Shown: positions 21,719-31,284 of the stretch, one piece after another | How the letters are laid out: each line of letters opens with the position of its first letter | How positions within the stretch are numbered: the stretch's first letter is position 1 | Assembly (NCBI RefSeq): GCF_002877365.1 | Contig: NZ_MCWZ01000021.1 | Coordinates: 1-42,131 of the forward strand | DNA from: Vibrio sp. 10N.261.55.A7 | Lineage (GTDB): Bacteria > Pseudomonadota > Gammaproteobacteria > Enterobacterales > Vibrionaceae | Direction: 5' to 3' | DNA length: 42,131 nt | Notes under the pieces: generated by a model | Database searches by the model: none | What the model saw: the letters and a program-made list of their open reading frames with translations, nothing else | What the model was told of the DNA's origin: nothing | Program-made: the position numbers and the translations under genes

Positions 21719-22807
21719 TTACAAGACGCCTTTGCTGCTTGGTAACTCATTACCTTCAACTTTGATTGCTTGGCGAAGAGTACGACCAAACGCTTTAAAC
21801 AAGCTCTCAATGATATGGTGATCATTATTGCCATCAGAAGAAAGGTGTAGCGTACAAGCCAGTGTGTCGGTTAGAGAGCGGAAGAAGTGAACCACCATCT
21901 CAGTTGAAAGATCACCCACTTGTTCGCGGCTGAATTTAGCATCGAACTTAAGATATGGGCGGCCAGAAAGGTCTAGCGCACACTGAGCCAAACACTCATC
22001 CATTGGTAGGCTGAAACCGAAACGGCCAATACCACGTTTGTCACCTAACGCAACTTTCAGTGCTTCACCTAAAGCGAGAGCAGTGTCTTCGATTGTGTGG
22101 TGATCATCAATGTGCAGATCGCCCTTCACCGTCAGGTTCATTTGGAAACCGCCGTGTGTCGCGATTTGATCCAGCATGTGATCGAAGAAGCCCATGCCAG
22201 TGTCGATCTTATTGCCACCGGTTTCATCAAGGTTTACTGCTACCTTGATATCCGTTTCTTTAGTCGTGCGAACCACTTCAGCAACACGAGCGTTAACCGT
22301 CAGATCTTTAACGATTTGTGGCCAATTAAGCGTGCCTTCCGTTTCTGCATCCGGGCCATATTGAATACCACGGATTGCCATATTCTCGGCAAGTTGAAGA
22401 TCCGTCATTCGGTCGCCAATCACAACAGAGTGTTGGAAGTCGACTTTACCGCCTTGTAGATACTCTTTAACCATACCCAGTTTAGGCTTGCGGCAAGAGC
22501 AGTTGTCTTCGTCAAAGTGAGGACAAATAAGCACATCGTCAAACTTAACGCCTTGAGATTCGAAGAACTCCATCATCATATTGTGTGGCGCATCGAACTC
22601 TTCTTGTGGGTAGCTATCGGTACCTAAGCCATCTTGGTTAGTGACCATCACTAAGCGGTAGCCAGCATCTTGCAAAGCAAGCAGGCTAGGAATCACGAGC
22701 GGTTCGAATTTTAGTTTGTCTAAACGGTCTACTTGAAAATCGACTGGCGGCTCAACAATTAAGGTGCCGTCACGGTCTATAAAAAGTATTTTCTGTTGTT
22801 TACTCAC
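21719..22807 (-). CDS. hisB: Bifunctional histidinol-phosphatase / imidazoleglycerol-phosphate dehydratase
   Basis: A fused two-step enzyme of 362 residues. The N-terminal HAD phosphatase domain (1-165) has the D-x-D motif F-I-D-R-D-G-T-L (9-16) and a zinc-loop [12 protein letters not shown] (near 95-106). The C-terminal dehydratase domain (about 170-362) has G-F-F-D-H-M-L-D-Q (near 206-214) and [10 protein letters not shown] (near 233-242) and a second, C-terminal N-D-H-H-I-I-E. The start codon is GTG with AAAGGAAG upstream. It is unusual in being separated from hisC by 131 bp, while the other his genes are tightly packed. Confidence 0.97.
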   Translation of the reverse strand: MSKQQKILFIDRDGTLIVEPPVDFQVDRLDKLKFEPLVIPSLLALQDAGYRLVMVTNQDGLGTDSYPQEEFDAPHNMMMEFFESQGVKFDDVLICPHFDEDNCSCRKPKLGMVKEYLQGGKVDFQHSVVIGDRMTDLQLAENMAIRGIQYGPDAETEGTLNWPQIVKDLTVNARVAEVVRTTKETDIKVAVNLDETGGNKIDTGMGFFDHMLDQIATHGGFQMNLTVKGDLHIDDHHTIEDTALALGEALKVALGDKRGIGRFGFSLPMDECLAQCALDLSGRPYLKFDAKFSREQVGDLSTEMVVHFFRSLTDTLACTLHLSSDGNNDHHIIESLFKAFGRTLRQAIKVEGNELPSSKGVL

Positions 22808-22851
22808 TTGAACTTCCTTTTAATTTTAAATCTGGTGGCCTAGCTAAAATC

Positions 22852-22936
22852 AAACGCTAACCCAAAATATTGGTTTCACTTGCCAGCCTGCGATTAATCA
22901 AATCAAACTGGCCAATGTTATTACTGGTAAGCGTTT
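22852..22936 (-). repeat. Nested inverted repeats in the hisC-hisB spacer
   Basis: The plus-strand arms AAACGCTAACC (22852-22862) and GGTAAGCGTTT (22926-22936) pair at 10 of 11 positions. Inside them ATTGG/CCAAT (22869-22873 with 22912-22916) and CCAG/CTGG (22883-22886 with 22908-22911) are nested in register. The transcript could therefore fold into one long interrupted stem between hisC and hisB. It is not followed by a T tract, so it is not a terminator; mRNA stabilisation or an old small palindromic repeat insertion are possible readings. Confidence 0.55.
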
Positions 22937-22938
22937 CG

Positions 22939-23982
<1,044 letters not shown>

Positions 23983-23988
23983 CTACCC

Positions 23989-25284
23989 TTATTTCGCTTT
24001 ATCTAACTTTTCAATTCGAATGGTCACAGCACGTTTGTGCGCATCCAAACCTTCGGCTTCTGCCATCGTGACTACTGTTGGCGCCAGGCCTTTTAAGCCA
24101 TCAGCCGTTAACTCTTGCACCGTCATACGCTTAGAGAAATCCGCCAAACCTAGGCTCGAATATGTCTTGGTATAACCATAAGTTGGTAAAACGTGGTTAG
24201 TACCTGACGCATAATCACCTGCGGATTCTGGAGACCAGTCACCAAGGAAAATTGAACCAGCATTATCCAGTAACGGAAGCAGTTCACGTGGGCTCTTCGT
24301 TTGCACGATTAAGTGCTCAGGACCATAATAATTCGAGATTGAAATCGCTTGAGTCAGTGACTCTGAGATTATCACTAGGCTAGAAGCCAGTGCTTTTTGA
24401 GCAATGTCTGCGCGAGTCAATTCTTTCAACTGACGCTGAACAGCATCTGTCACTTGGTCAGCAATAATCGATGACGGCGTCACTAGCACAACCTGTGAAT
24501 CCGGACCGTGCTCTGCTTGACTAAGCAAGTCGGCGGCAATAAAGTCAGCATCCGCACTTTCATCAGCCAACACTAACACTTCAGACGGTCCTGCTGGCAT
24601 ATCAATCGCTGCCCCGCGGAAATCATTGCTCACCTGTCTTTTTGCTTCGGTGACATACGCGTTTCCTGGGCCAAAGATCTTGTCCACTTTAGTGACTGTT
24701 TCAGTGCCATACGCCATTGCTGCGACGGCTTGACCACCGCCAACGCTATAGACTTCATCAATGTTACAAAGCTTAGCGACGTATAAAATTTCATCCGCAA
24801 TCGGTGGTGGGGAGCAAAGCACTACCTTACGGCATCCTGCGATTTGAGCTGGCACACCAAGCATTAATACTGTTGAAGGCAATGGTGCGCTTCCACCTGG
24901 AATATAAAGGCCAACTGTATTAATAGGGCGCGTTACTTGCTCACACACGACACCTGGTTGAGTTTCAACTTTTAACGGTTGTGGCCTTTGAGCTTTGTGG
25001 AATTTAGCAATGTTGCTATAAGCTTGCTCGAGTGCCGCTTTCATTTCTTCACTAAGGCGCAGAGAGGCGGCGTCGATATCATCGCCAGAGACACGAATTG
25101 AGTCCAACTTTACGCCATCGAACTTTTCTGTCAGCTCTACAAGAGCGTCATCACCTTTGTTTCGAACATTTGCTATAACATCAGAAACTGCAGCTGTAAT
25201 GTTAGCGCCTTCGGTAATCGCAGGGCGCTCTAGCACAGAGTCTTGTTGAGATTCACTCAGTGACTGCCAAACTACGGTTCTCAT
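23989..25284 (-). CDS. hisD: Histidinol dehydrogenase
   Basis: Zinc-dependent, NAD-linked four-electron oxidation of histidinol to histidine, the last pathway step. It is 431 residues. Recognisable are [17 protein letters not shown] (126-142), the [14 protein letters not shown] (near 228-241) segment, and [10 protein letters not shown] (near 254-263), which contains the zinc ligands Q and H. It begins 4 bp after hisG, implying coupled translation. Confidence 0.97.
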   Translation of the reverse strand: MRTVVWQSLSESQQDSVLERPAITEGANITAAVSDVIANVRNKGDDALVELTEKFDGVKLDSIRVSGDDIDAASLRLSEEMKAALEQAYSNIAKFHKAQRPQPLKVETQPGVVCEQVTRPINTVGLYIPGGSAPLPSTVLMLGVPAQIAGCRKVVLCSPPPIADEILYVAKLCNIDEVYSVGGGQAVAAMAYGTETVTKVDKIFGPGNAYVTEAKRQVSNDFRGAAIDMPAGPSEVLVLADESADADFIAADLLSQAEHGPDSQVVLVTPSSIIADQVTDAVQRQLKELTRADIAQKALASSLVIISESLTQAISISNYYGPEHLIVQTKSPRELLPLLDNAGSIFLGDWSPESAGDYASGTNHVLPTYGYTKTYSSLGLADFSKRMTVQELTADGLKGLAPTVVTMAEAEGLDAHKRAVTIRIEKLDKAK

Positions 25285-25288
25285 CGCG

Positions 25289-26185
25289 TTACCCCATCAT
25301 TTTTTCAATAGGAAGAACAAGGATTGAGCTAGCACCTAACTCTTTTAATTGTTCCATTGTTTCCCAGAACAGATTCTCTGTACTTACCAGGTGAACCGCT
25401 ACTTTTTCTGTATCCATTGATAGTGGCAATACGGTTGGGTCTTCAGCACCTGGTAGAAGCGCTTTTACTTGCTCTAATTTCTCTACAGGTGCGTGAAGCA
25501 TGATGTACTTTGACTCTTTGGCTTGCTGAACACCTTGCATACGTGTGAGTAGTTTTTCGATCAATGCTTCTTTATCCGCGTCAAACTCGCCTTTGCGTTG
25601 AATTAGCGTAGCTTTAGATTGGAAGATAACTTCAGCTTCTTTTAATCCATTCGCTTCAAGTGTTGCGCCAGTAGAAACAAGATCAGCAATCGCATCAGAA
25701 AGGCCAGCGCGCGGTGCGACTTCAACCGAACCAGTAAGCATACAAGCACTATAATCAACACCTTGCTCATCCATGAAGGCTTTCAATAACTGAGGATAAG
25801 TTGTTGCAATTCGCTTACCCGCAAGATCTTGAGGGCCGTTATATTCTTCATCTTTATTGATAGCGATAGATAAGCGACAGCCACCAAAATCTAAACGACG
25901 CAGTGGAACATATTCACTTGGTTTACCCAATGCTTTGCGATCTAAGCGTACTTCTTCTAACTCATTTTCACCGATAAAACCAAGGTCAACCACCCCATCC
26001 ATAATCAAACCTGGGATGTCGTCGTCACGGACTAACAGTAGATCAATTGGCATATTTAATGAATGAACAACAAGACGCTCACCCATAACGATAAATTTCA
26101 CACCACATTTTTTTAGTAGCTCCTGGCATTCTTTACTCAGGCGGCCTTTCTTCTGGATGGCAATTCTTAAACGTTGTGCTTGCAT
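25289..26185 (-). CDS. hisG: ATP phosphoribosyltransferase, long form
   Basis: Commits ATP and PRPP to histidine synthesis and is normally feedback-inhibited by histidine. From the ATG at 26185 it is 298 residues, matching the long, self-sufficient HisG with a C-terminal regulatory ACT-like domain (about 225-298); so no HisZ is needed. The N terminus [13 protein letters not shown] aligns with the family. The frame extends 6 codons upstream, but AGGGA precedes the ATG at 26185. The PRPP loop lies in D-L-V-S-T-G-A-T-L (near 169-177). First structural gene, after the hisL attenuator. Confidence 0.96.
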   Translation of the reverse strand: MQAQRLRIAIQKKGRLSKECQELLKKCGVKFIVMGERLVVHSLNMPIDLLLVRDDDIPGLIMDGVVDLGFIGENELEEVRLDRKALGKPSEYVPLRRLDFGGCRLSIAINKDEEYNGPQDLAGKRIATTYPQLLKAFMDEQGVDYSACMLTGSVEVAPRAGLSDAIADLVSTGATLEANGLKEAEVIFQSKATLIQRKGEFDADKEALIEKLLTRMQGVQQAKESKYIMLHAPVEKLEQVKALLPGAEDPTVLPLSMDTEKVAVHLVSTENLFWETMEQLKELGASSILVLPIEKMMG

Positions 26186-26240
26186 GATTTCTTCCCTGTA
26201 CAAATTGTTGAATTTATTAATAATTGATTGAGCTAAAACT

Positions 26241-26278
26241 AAAAAACCCTCGGGAGACTATTGGTCTCCCGAGGGTTT
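26241..26278 (-). terminator. his operon attenuator terminator
   Basis: A 15-bp perfect stem (26244-26258 with 26264-26278; core CCCTCGGGAGAC/GTCTCCCGAGGG) with a 5-nt loop is followed on the minus strand by six T. It lies between hisL and hisG and ends 56 bp before the hisG start. A competing hairpin, CCGGGAG/CTCCCGG at 26304-26310 with 26318-26324, shares the CTCCCG sequence and so can pair alternatively with the terminator's CGGGAG arm, giving an antiterminator. Confidence 0.92.
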
Positions 26279-26348
26279 GAATCTTGTATTGCAGATTTCA
26301 CCTCCGGGAGCTTCTGCCTCCCGGGTATGCGTACATCTCCCCGAAAGA

Positions 26349-26381
26349 CTAGATAGGGTGATGGTGAAGATGAATGTTCAT
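26349..26381 (-). CDS. hisL: his operon leader peptide
   Basis: A 10-residue peptide, M-N-I-H-L-H-H-H-P-I, read on the minus strand and ending in TAG. Four of ten residues are histidine, three consecutive. The stop lies 71 bp upstream of the attenuator stem. Ribosome stalling at the His codons under histidine shortage would favour the antiterminator and let RNA polymerase reach hisG. The run of His codons is shorter than the seven in E. coli HisL. Confidence 0.88.
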   Translation of the reverse strand: MNIHLHHHPI

Positions 26382-26522
26382 ATTAAAATAACGCATACTT
26401 ATTGGCTCTGCTAGTGTCTCTTTGTTGATAACCACACTAACCAAGCTAGTTTCCATTTGCAACCTTTAATTAGCACTTTCTGTCATTTATTTACAGAGTA
26501 TAGAAATATATTTACAGACATT

Positions 26523-26550
26523 AAAAAAGAGGACCTAAGCCCTCTTTTTA
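26523..26550 (-). terminator. Intrinsic terminator of the NhaC-family gene
   Basis: AAAAAGAGG and CCTCTTTTT (26524-26532 with 26541-26549) pair around an 8-nt loop, with T's following on the minus strand. It lies 60 bp past the stop of the minus-strand antiporter gene. Confidence 0.85.
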
Positions 26551-26609
26551 ACTATGCAACCAGTACCAAAAACCTATTCGTAAATACTGTTTTTAGTCCC
26601 TAATCTTTT

Positions 26610-28211
26610 TTAAACGTTTTGGCAATTCTCAAGCTTTGACTTCGCTACAATCGACATTCCAAAACACACAAGGATGAAGGTTGCCAATGCCGCTAAGAAT
26701 GAAAACAGTACTGACGCGGTCAACCCTAATACAATAAAGCCAATACAAGATACAAAGGCTACAGATAGTGCATATGGCAACTGAGTCGCTACGTGGTCAA
26801 TGTGATTACAACGGGCCCCTGTAGACGACAAGATGGTTGTATCTGATATCGGAGAACAGTGATCACCAAATACAGAACCAGCCAACACTGAGCTTAGCAT
26901 TGGAAGCATGAGTGCAAGATCAGTGGCACCAGCCATGTCACCAGCGATTGGTAACATGATACCGAATGTTCCCCAAGATGTGCCCGTCGAGAATGCCATC
27001 AAGCCAGATAACAAGAAAAGGATAACAGGCAACCATACTGGGCTGATATTACCTTCGATAAGTGAAGAAAGGTAAGCACCCGTTTTCATGTCACCAATGA
27101 CCGTACCAATTGTCCAAGCAAAGATTAAGATAAGAATCGCGCCAAACATCGACTTAGCACCAATCCAAAGCGTCACACCAATATCACTTGGCGACATTTT
27201 TTGCTTAATGACGGTAATGAGTGCAACAACGAAGCCGGTAACACCACCATAGATTAAAGACATGCCCACATCAGTATTTTCAAACGCACCTAACACAGAG
27301 AAAGCTTCTCCATCAGATGCCAATGCTTGTCCACCGGTGTAAAGCATTGCGACAACCATAGATACGATGAGCGCAACAATTGGAAGCACTAAATCCGATA
27401 CCTTTCCATGTTCGCTTTCTTCGATATCTAGCTCTTCATTAAGCTCATGCGCTTGAGGGAGATCCGCTTCTTTGTCTTTATCAAAGTCTCGGCCTTGTGA
27501 TGCACGAATTTCATGTTTGCGCATTTGACCGACATCGAGCTGGAACCAAACAACAGCAAAAACCATTAATAGTGCAAATACTGCGTAGAAGTTCATCGGA
27601 ATAATGCGAACGTACGCACCAATGGCCGAATACTCGGTAATGCCATGAGAGACAAGAATGCCACCGACGATCGTCATAATATAGGCTCCCCAACTAGAAG
27701 CAGGCATTAATACGCACATTGGCGCTGCTGTTGAGTCGAGGATATAGGAAAGCTTGGCACGTGAAACATAATAGCGATCAGTGACAGGGCGAGAGATTGC
27801 ACCAACGGCTAGGCTATTGAAGTAATCATCAATGAATATGAACACGCCTAGAAAAGCGGCCAGCAGCTTTGAGCCTCGTTTGCTTTTTACGCGCACTTGT
27901 GCCCATTCGGCGAATGCTCTAGTGCCACCTGATAGGGTTAATAATGCCGTCATCATACCCAGTAAAATCAGGAAGCCCACAATACTCATATTCCAAGTAT
28001 TGATACCACCATCTTCAATAAAGACACTGGAAACTGTAGTACCTACATAATCAAATAGGTTCCCAACAGAGTAGTCAGTCAGCAAAAGGGCGCCAAGTAA
28101 AATACCGACGCCAAGAGAAACTAAAACACGGCGTGTAATAATAGCAAGGCTAAGCGCCACGATAGGTGGTAAAAGTGACAAAGGGGATGATGCAAAATCG
28201 ATTAAATTCAT
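26610..28211 (-). CDS. nhaC: NhaC-family Na+/H+ antiporter
   Basis: A 533-residue inner-membrane protein with about twelve hydrophobic helices and a charged cytoplasmic loop near residues 230-262 (rich in D, E, K). Matches to the NhaC family include F-I-D-D-Y-F-N-S-L-A-V-G (near 127-138), the S-T-G-T-S-W-G-T-F-G-I-M-L-P-I-A segment (near 406-421), and G-S-V-F-G-D-H-C-S-P-I-S-D-T-T-I-L-S (near 446-463). The conserved D-D and D-H-C-S-P-I-S-D-T elements likely bind cation. The family covers Na+/H+ and malate-Na+/lactate exchange, so the exact substrate is inferred. A TTG in frame lies 9 bp upstream (28220), but I prefer the ATG at 28211, although its ribosome site is weak. Confidence 0.85.
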   Translation of the reverse strand: MNLIDFASSPLSLLPPIVALSLAIITRRVLVSLGVGILLGALLLTDYSVGNLFDYVGTTVSSVFIEDGGINTWNMSIVGFLILLGMMTALLTLSGGTRAFAEWAQVRVKSKRGSKLLAAFLGVFIFIDDYFNSLAVGAISRPVTDRYYVSRAKLSYILDSTAAPMCVLMPASSWGAYIMTIVGGILVSHGITEYSAIGAYVRIIPMNFYAVFALLMVFAVVWFQLDVGQMRKHEIRASQGRDFDKDKEADLPQAHELNEELDIEESEHGKVSDLVLPIVALIVSMVVAMLYTGGQALASDGEAFSVLGAFENTDVGMSLIYGGVTGFVVALITVIKQKMSPSDIGVTLWIGAKSMFGAILILIFAWTIGTVIGDMKTGAYLSSLIEGNISPVWLPVILFLLSGLMAFSTGTSWGTFGIMLPIAGDMAGATDLALMLPMLSSVLAGSVFGDHCSPISDTTILSSTGARCNHIDHVATQLPYALSVAFVSCIGFIVLGLTASVLFSFLAALATFILVCFGMSIVAKSKLENCQNV

Positions 28212-28866
28212 GATCTTCAAAAACCAGTTAGTAATAATGGCAAGAGATCTACTGCAGAAAAATCACGTAAATTCATTTCATCGTGATTTCAGTTTTAGAA
28301 GTGAAAGGCTAAAAATTAGAACCTGACTCTACAGTAGCGCTCCATAGTTTAAAAATTATAGACTATGGCAGTGTTGTACCTATTGAGTACAACCCCAGCG
28401 AAAAGTGTTGATGGCACAGATTCGCTTCGGCAAAACACCCTTTCACTGTTATTCATTGGCATCGCCCCAATAACAGCTACTCTTATGTTTCGCGCCTCTA
28501 CCGCACAAGGCATGAAAAACTGCTGTTACGTCAATTTAACAACATTTTAACCGCACTCGAGCTTAAAGTGGCGGCCATTGTACTTTCATAAACAAAAAAT
28601 GCAATATTAAATTCGACAGAAAACAATTAGTCTCTTTGAAAACACAAGTTGGGTTATTGAGTCAATTAGGTAAAAAGTAAAGTAATGTAAATTGGCCTAA
28701 ATTTTCCTGTTCAATATCTATCTATTAACAATTTCTGGCAAATATTTTCAATAAACTAACTAACGAACTATTATTTATATGCTAATATATTTTTGTTGAA
28801 CATATTGTACTCCGCTTATTTGCAGATTAATATTATCTCATCCAATTTACTTTCATAGGAATAGAC
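28212..28866. other. Regulatory region between divergent nhaC and hns
   Basis: This 655-bp AT-rich stretch contains both divergent promoters. On the minus strand a TATAAT (28355-28360) could be the nhaC -10, giving a ~137-nt leader holding a hairpin AAATCACG/CGTGATTT (28260-28267 with 28282-28289). Two more 7-bp inverted repeats sit at 28342-28368 (CCATAGT/ACTATGG) and 28373-28393 (GTTGTAC/GTACAAC). A 61-codon frame at 28365-28550 has no ribosome site or family features. The AT-rich end near hns suits H-NS autoregulation. Confidence 0.5.
28805..28833 (+). promoter_or_regulatory. Candidate hns promoter
   Basis: TTGTAC (28805-28810) and TAATAT (28828-28833) are separated by 17 bp and would start transcription about 27 bp before the hns ATG. 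Both hexamers match the consensus only partly (4 of 6 each), so this is a moderate candidate in very AT-rich DNA. Confidence 0.4.
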
Positions 28867-29283
28867 ATGTCGGATCTATCTAAAACACTATTAAATATTC
28901 GTAGCCTTCGTGCCTTTGCTCGCGAATTGACTCTAGAACAACTTGAAGAAGCATTAGATAAATTAACTATCGTTGTAAAAGAGCGCAATGAAGCGGAAGC
29001 GGAAGAGCGCGAAGCAAAAGCGCAACAAGAAGCGAAACTCGCAGCGATTGCTGATCAAATTTCTAAAGATGGTATTGATGTAGAAGCACTTATTTCTGCA
29101 TTGTCTGGTGAAACAAAAACCAAGACAGGCAAAGTAAAAACAAAACGCGCACCTCGCCCAGCTAAATACAAATATGTAGATTCAAATGGTGAAGAAAAAA
29201 CGTGGACAGGCCAAGGCCGCACACCTTCAGCAATTCAAGCTCAGTTAGACTCGGGCAAAAGTTTAGAAGATTTCGCTCTTTAA
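28867..29283 (+). CDS. hns: H-NS-family nucleoid protein
   Basis: Nucleoid-structuring protein that silences AT-rich, often acquired genes. It is 138 residues. The N-terminal oligomerisation helices begin M-S-D-L-S-K-T-L-L-N-I-R-S-L-R. A long coiled coil rich in E, K and A (about 25-65) follows, then a basic linker with T-K-T-K-T-G-K-V-K-T-K-R (82-94), and the C-terminal DNA-binding domain with the signature T-W-T-G-Q-G-R-T-P (near 116-124), whose Q-G-R hook inserts in the minor groove. This matches Vibrio H-NS (VicH). AGGA precedes the ATG by 6 bp. Confidence 0.95.
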   Translation: MSDLSKTLLNIRSLRAFARELTLEQLEEALDKLTIVVKERNEAEAEEREAKAQQEAKLAAIADQISKDGIDVEALISALSGETKTKTGKVKTKRAPRPAKYKYVDSNGEEKTWTGQGRTPSAIQAQLDSGKSLEDFAL

Positions 29284-29411
29284 AAGGAGCTGAGCATGTC
29301 CCCACCTTTATTAGTAAAGTTCATGCTCAATAATTACTGCTAAAAACTAAAAAAGTTGATTTGTATAAACATTGTCTCATTGCTATATAGAACAACTTGT
29401 CTTCCTTGAAT

Positions 29412-29442
29412 AAAAAAGGCTCCTTTCGGAGCCTTTTCTTTT
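29412..29442. terminator. Bidirectional terminator between hns and gsk
   Basis: A perfect 10-bp stem AAAAGGCTCC/GGAGCCTTTT (29414-29423 with 29428-29437) has a TTTC loop. T-rich DNA follows on plus (CTTTTATC), and six A's flank the left, giving T's on minus. It suits both convergent genes. Confidence 0.9.
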
Positions 29443-30745
29443 ATCTTTCCCAATAAGATTCTTCTAAACTATCTTCTCGCTCAGGAAGGCCTTTCGATAA
29501 CCTTGGTGAGTGCTGAGCCAGTACTTCATAACTTGCTCGATTCGAATACTTACAGACCTGAGAAAAAGAAGAGTAGGTCAAGTAAGCATGGGAGTGCTTA
29601 CTTGAATTCGGGATATTTTCTCTATGGTATTTATTTGCGGCCATATCATGCAACAAAGCGGAAAGCGCAGCATCCCCTGCTCCATTGGTGTTCTTAATCT
29701 TTTCAGGCCCACCCATATACGGGGCTATATGAGAGTAGACTTTAATCGGTGTTTCACACATACGTTTTGCGGCTGGGCGACTAAATTCATAACGGTTAAA
29801 TTCCGCAATTGAACCAGGTAAAAGGGGTAATGACGTTTCTCGCTTAGACGAATCCTCAGTATAACCTGCCATAAATAGTCCTACTGGTCCTGCAGTGCAT
29901 AAAACCAAATCTACCCAATTTAATGCGATATCAGCAGCGGCTAAAGGATCATGCTCACCCGTTAATGCTTCAGCTTCTTCTTCATTCATCGCCACAACTG
30001 AAACATGTTCATTAATAAATTCTTGCCAGAACTTTACATCATTTTGAATAACGTATTTCGTGCCGAGCGTTAATACAACTGGCACATGATACTTTTTCGC
30101 ATATTCTATTGCTTTCATTGTCGCAAGTGGCATTGGATCGCCTTCTTTGCAACGAACTAAATAAGCAGTAAGTACTAAAGCAGATGCATTTTCAAATATC
30201 GACTCTGGAATACTTTCAGGTCGAAGTTGATTCATTTGACCTTCACTAATAGCAAAGGTCCGCTCGCCATCTTCAGTAATAAGAGCAAAACATCGACCTA
30301 TTGCTCCTTCTACTCCTTGTAAATAATTTAAATCCATTCGACTAGAAGTATTACAAAGGTATTGGTACCCGTAGCTGCCGATTTTAATATCCTGGCTCAT
30401 CACTCCAAGTAGCGTTGAGCGGTCATCTGCCAACACTGAGTAATTATGAAGTGTATTCCCTATTGTCCCGCCTGCATGCTCGTTGGTTATTAATTGTTCG
30501 TCTTTAAGCTCTTTATATAAAGCTTCTGCTGTTTCATCGTTTATAACCAGAGAATGCCCTTTGCTCAGATTATACTTTTCAATAAGCTCTGAACTCACTT
30601 TGGCTTCTATATCAACAAGTGTCTGGTCAATACCGATGATATGAGTTCTAGACATCTTTTTACTTTCTTGTGATTGACTCACTAAAGGATCACGGGCATG
30701 AACAGGGAAATAGTGTTTAGACTTTCTTTGGCCAGGAAATTTCAT
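29441..30745 (-). CDS. gsk: Inosine-guanosine kinase
   Basis: Phosphorylates inosine and guanosine to IMP and GMP in purine salvage. It is a 434-residue PfkB-family carbohydrate kinase. The N terminus M-K-F-P-G-Q-R-K-S-K-H-Y-F-P matches E. coli Gsk, followed by I-G-I-D-Q-T-L-V-D (37-45), A-G-G-T-I-G-N-T-L-H-N-Y-S (90-102), and the PfkB ATP site N-T-N-G-A-G-D with its catalytic Asp (near 352-358). The C terminus R-L-S-K-G-L-P-E-R-E-D-S-L-E-E-S is almost that of E. coli. A PurR-type box lies upstream. No purine genes are directly adjacent. Confidence 0.96.
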   Translation of the reverse strand: MKFPGQRKSKHYFPVHARDPLVSQSQESKKMSRTHIIGIDQTLVDIEAKVSSELIEKYNLSKGHSLVINDETAEALYKELKDEQLITNEHAGGTIGNTLHNYSVLADDRSTLLGVMSQDIKIGSYGYQYLCNTSSRMDLNYLQGVEGAIGRCFALITEDGERTFAISEGQMNQLRPESIPESIFENASALVLTAYLVRCKEGDPMPLATMKAIEYAKKYHVPVVLTLGTKYVIQNDVKFWQEFINEHVSVVAMNEEEAEALTGEHDPLAAADIALNWVDLVLCTAGPVGLFMAGYTEDSSKRETSLPLLPGSIAEFNRYEFSRPAAKRMCETPIKVYSHIAPYMGGPEKIKNTNGAGDAALSALLHDMAANKYHRENIPNSSKHSHAYLTYSSFSQVCKYSNRASYEVLAQHSPRLSKGLPEREDSLEESYWER

Positions 30746-30779
30746 AAGCTACAGTTCGACATTGAGAAATAGGAGGCGA

Positions 30780-30835
30780 ATTCTACCGCGCAGAAAAACG
30801 CGCGGCAATCCATCAAACTATAGCAAACGTTTGCT
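30780..30835 (-). promoter_or_regulatory. gsk promoter with PurR-type operator
   Basis: AGCAAACGTTTGCT at 30822-30835 is a perfect palindrome with the PurR consensus core (GCAAACGTTTGC). Downstream in the gsk direction, -35 TTGCCG (30803-30808) and -10 TAGAAT (30780-30785) have a 17-bp spacer, putting the operator centre about 55 bp before the predicted start. The spacer holds a GC-rich hairpin (CCGCGC/GCGCGG, 30786-30805). PurR control of gsk is inferred from the match. Confidence 0.75.
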
Positions 30836-30843
30836 GATCTATT

Positions 30844-31113
30844 TTATTCTCCTTCCATAAAACTCAAATCAGGTAAACGCTCAAGGTTAGAAGAGTAACG
30901 CTTCAAGTTGAACTCTCCTTCATTCTTCATAACGTCGAAGATTTCGATAGACATACAACATGCAATCATGGCAATGGCATCATCACGAGAATTACCCATC
31001 ATCATCAAGCGCATCAATGTTTCTTTCACCTTAATCGGGTTCCCATCTTCTAGCTGATTCTCAACGACCTCAATCAGCTCTGCTTCTTGCATGAATTCAT
31101 TTTGCTCTGACAT
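30844..31113 (-). CDS. Conserved small protein of unknown function
   Basis: I do not recognise a named family. This 89-residue acidic protein has no signal peptide or membrane segment, and is mostly helical in appearance. Residues 5-25 are Glu-rich. Residues 29-38 carry T-L-M-R-L-M-M-M-G-N, and 42-60 read D-A-I-A-M-I-A-C-C-M-S-I-E-I, with two adjacent cysteines (49-50). The ATG is preceded by AAGGTG. The gene lies 98 bp upstream of gsk on the same strand, with the gsk PurR box and promoter between them, so it may be separately transcribed. Codon use resembles its neighbours, so no sign of transfer. Confidence 0.75.
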   Translation of the reverse strand: MSEQNEFMQEAELIEVVENQLEDGNPIKVKETLMRLMMMGNSRDDAIAMIACCMSIEIFDVMKNEGEFNLKRYSSNLERLPDLSFMEGE

Positions 31114-31284
31114 CTTTACACCTTAATGTTAATTTTGACCGCACTATGCCATAGGTAAGCTATTTACTTCTATATTATTCATCTCTTTTAGGGTCGTTGG
31201 TAATGTGATTCTGCTCTCGGATCTGTCACCGATTAGATGTTTCTGATAGAATCTCCGACCAGTTCTAGTAAGTGGTATTTAGTA

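Noticed and set aside
22852..22936. Possible integron attC (VCR-like) site between hisC and hisB
   Set aside because: The ends do not fit the RYYYAAC and GTTRRRY core sites, and no cassette or integrase is present.
28365..28550. 61-codon plus-strand frame in the nhaC-hns region
   Set aside because: No ribosome site and no recognisable features; it is crossed by inverted repeats.
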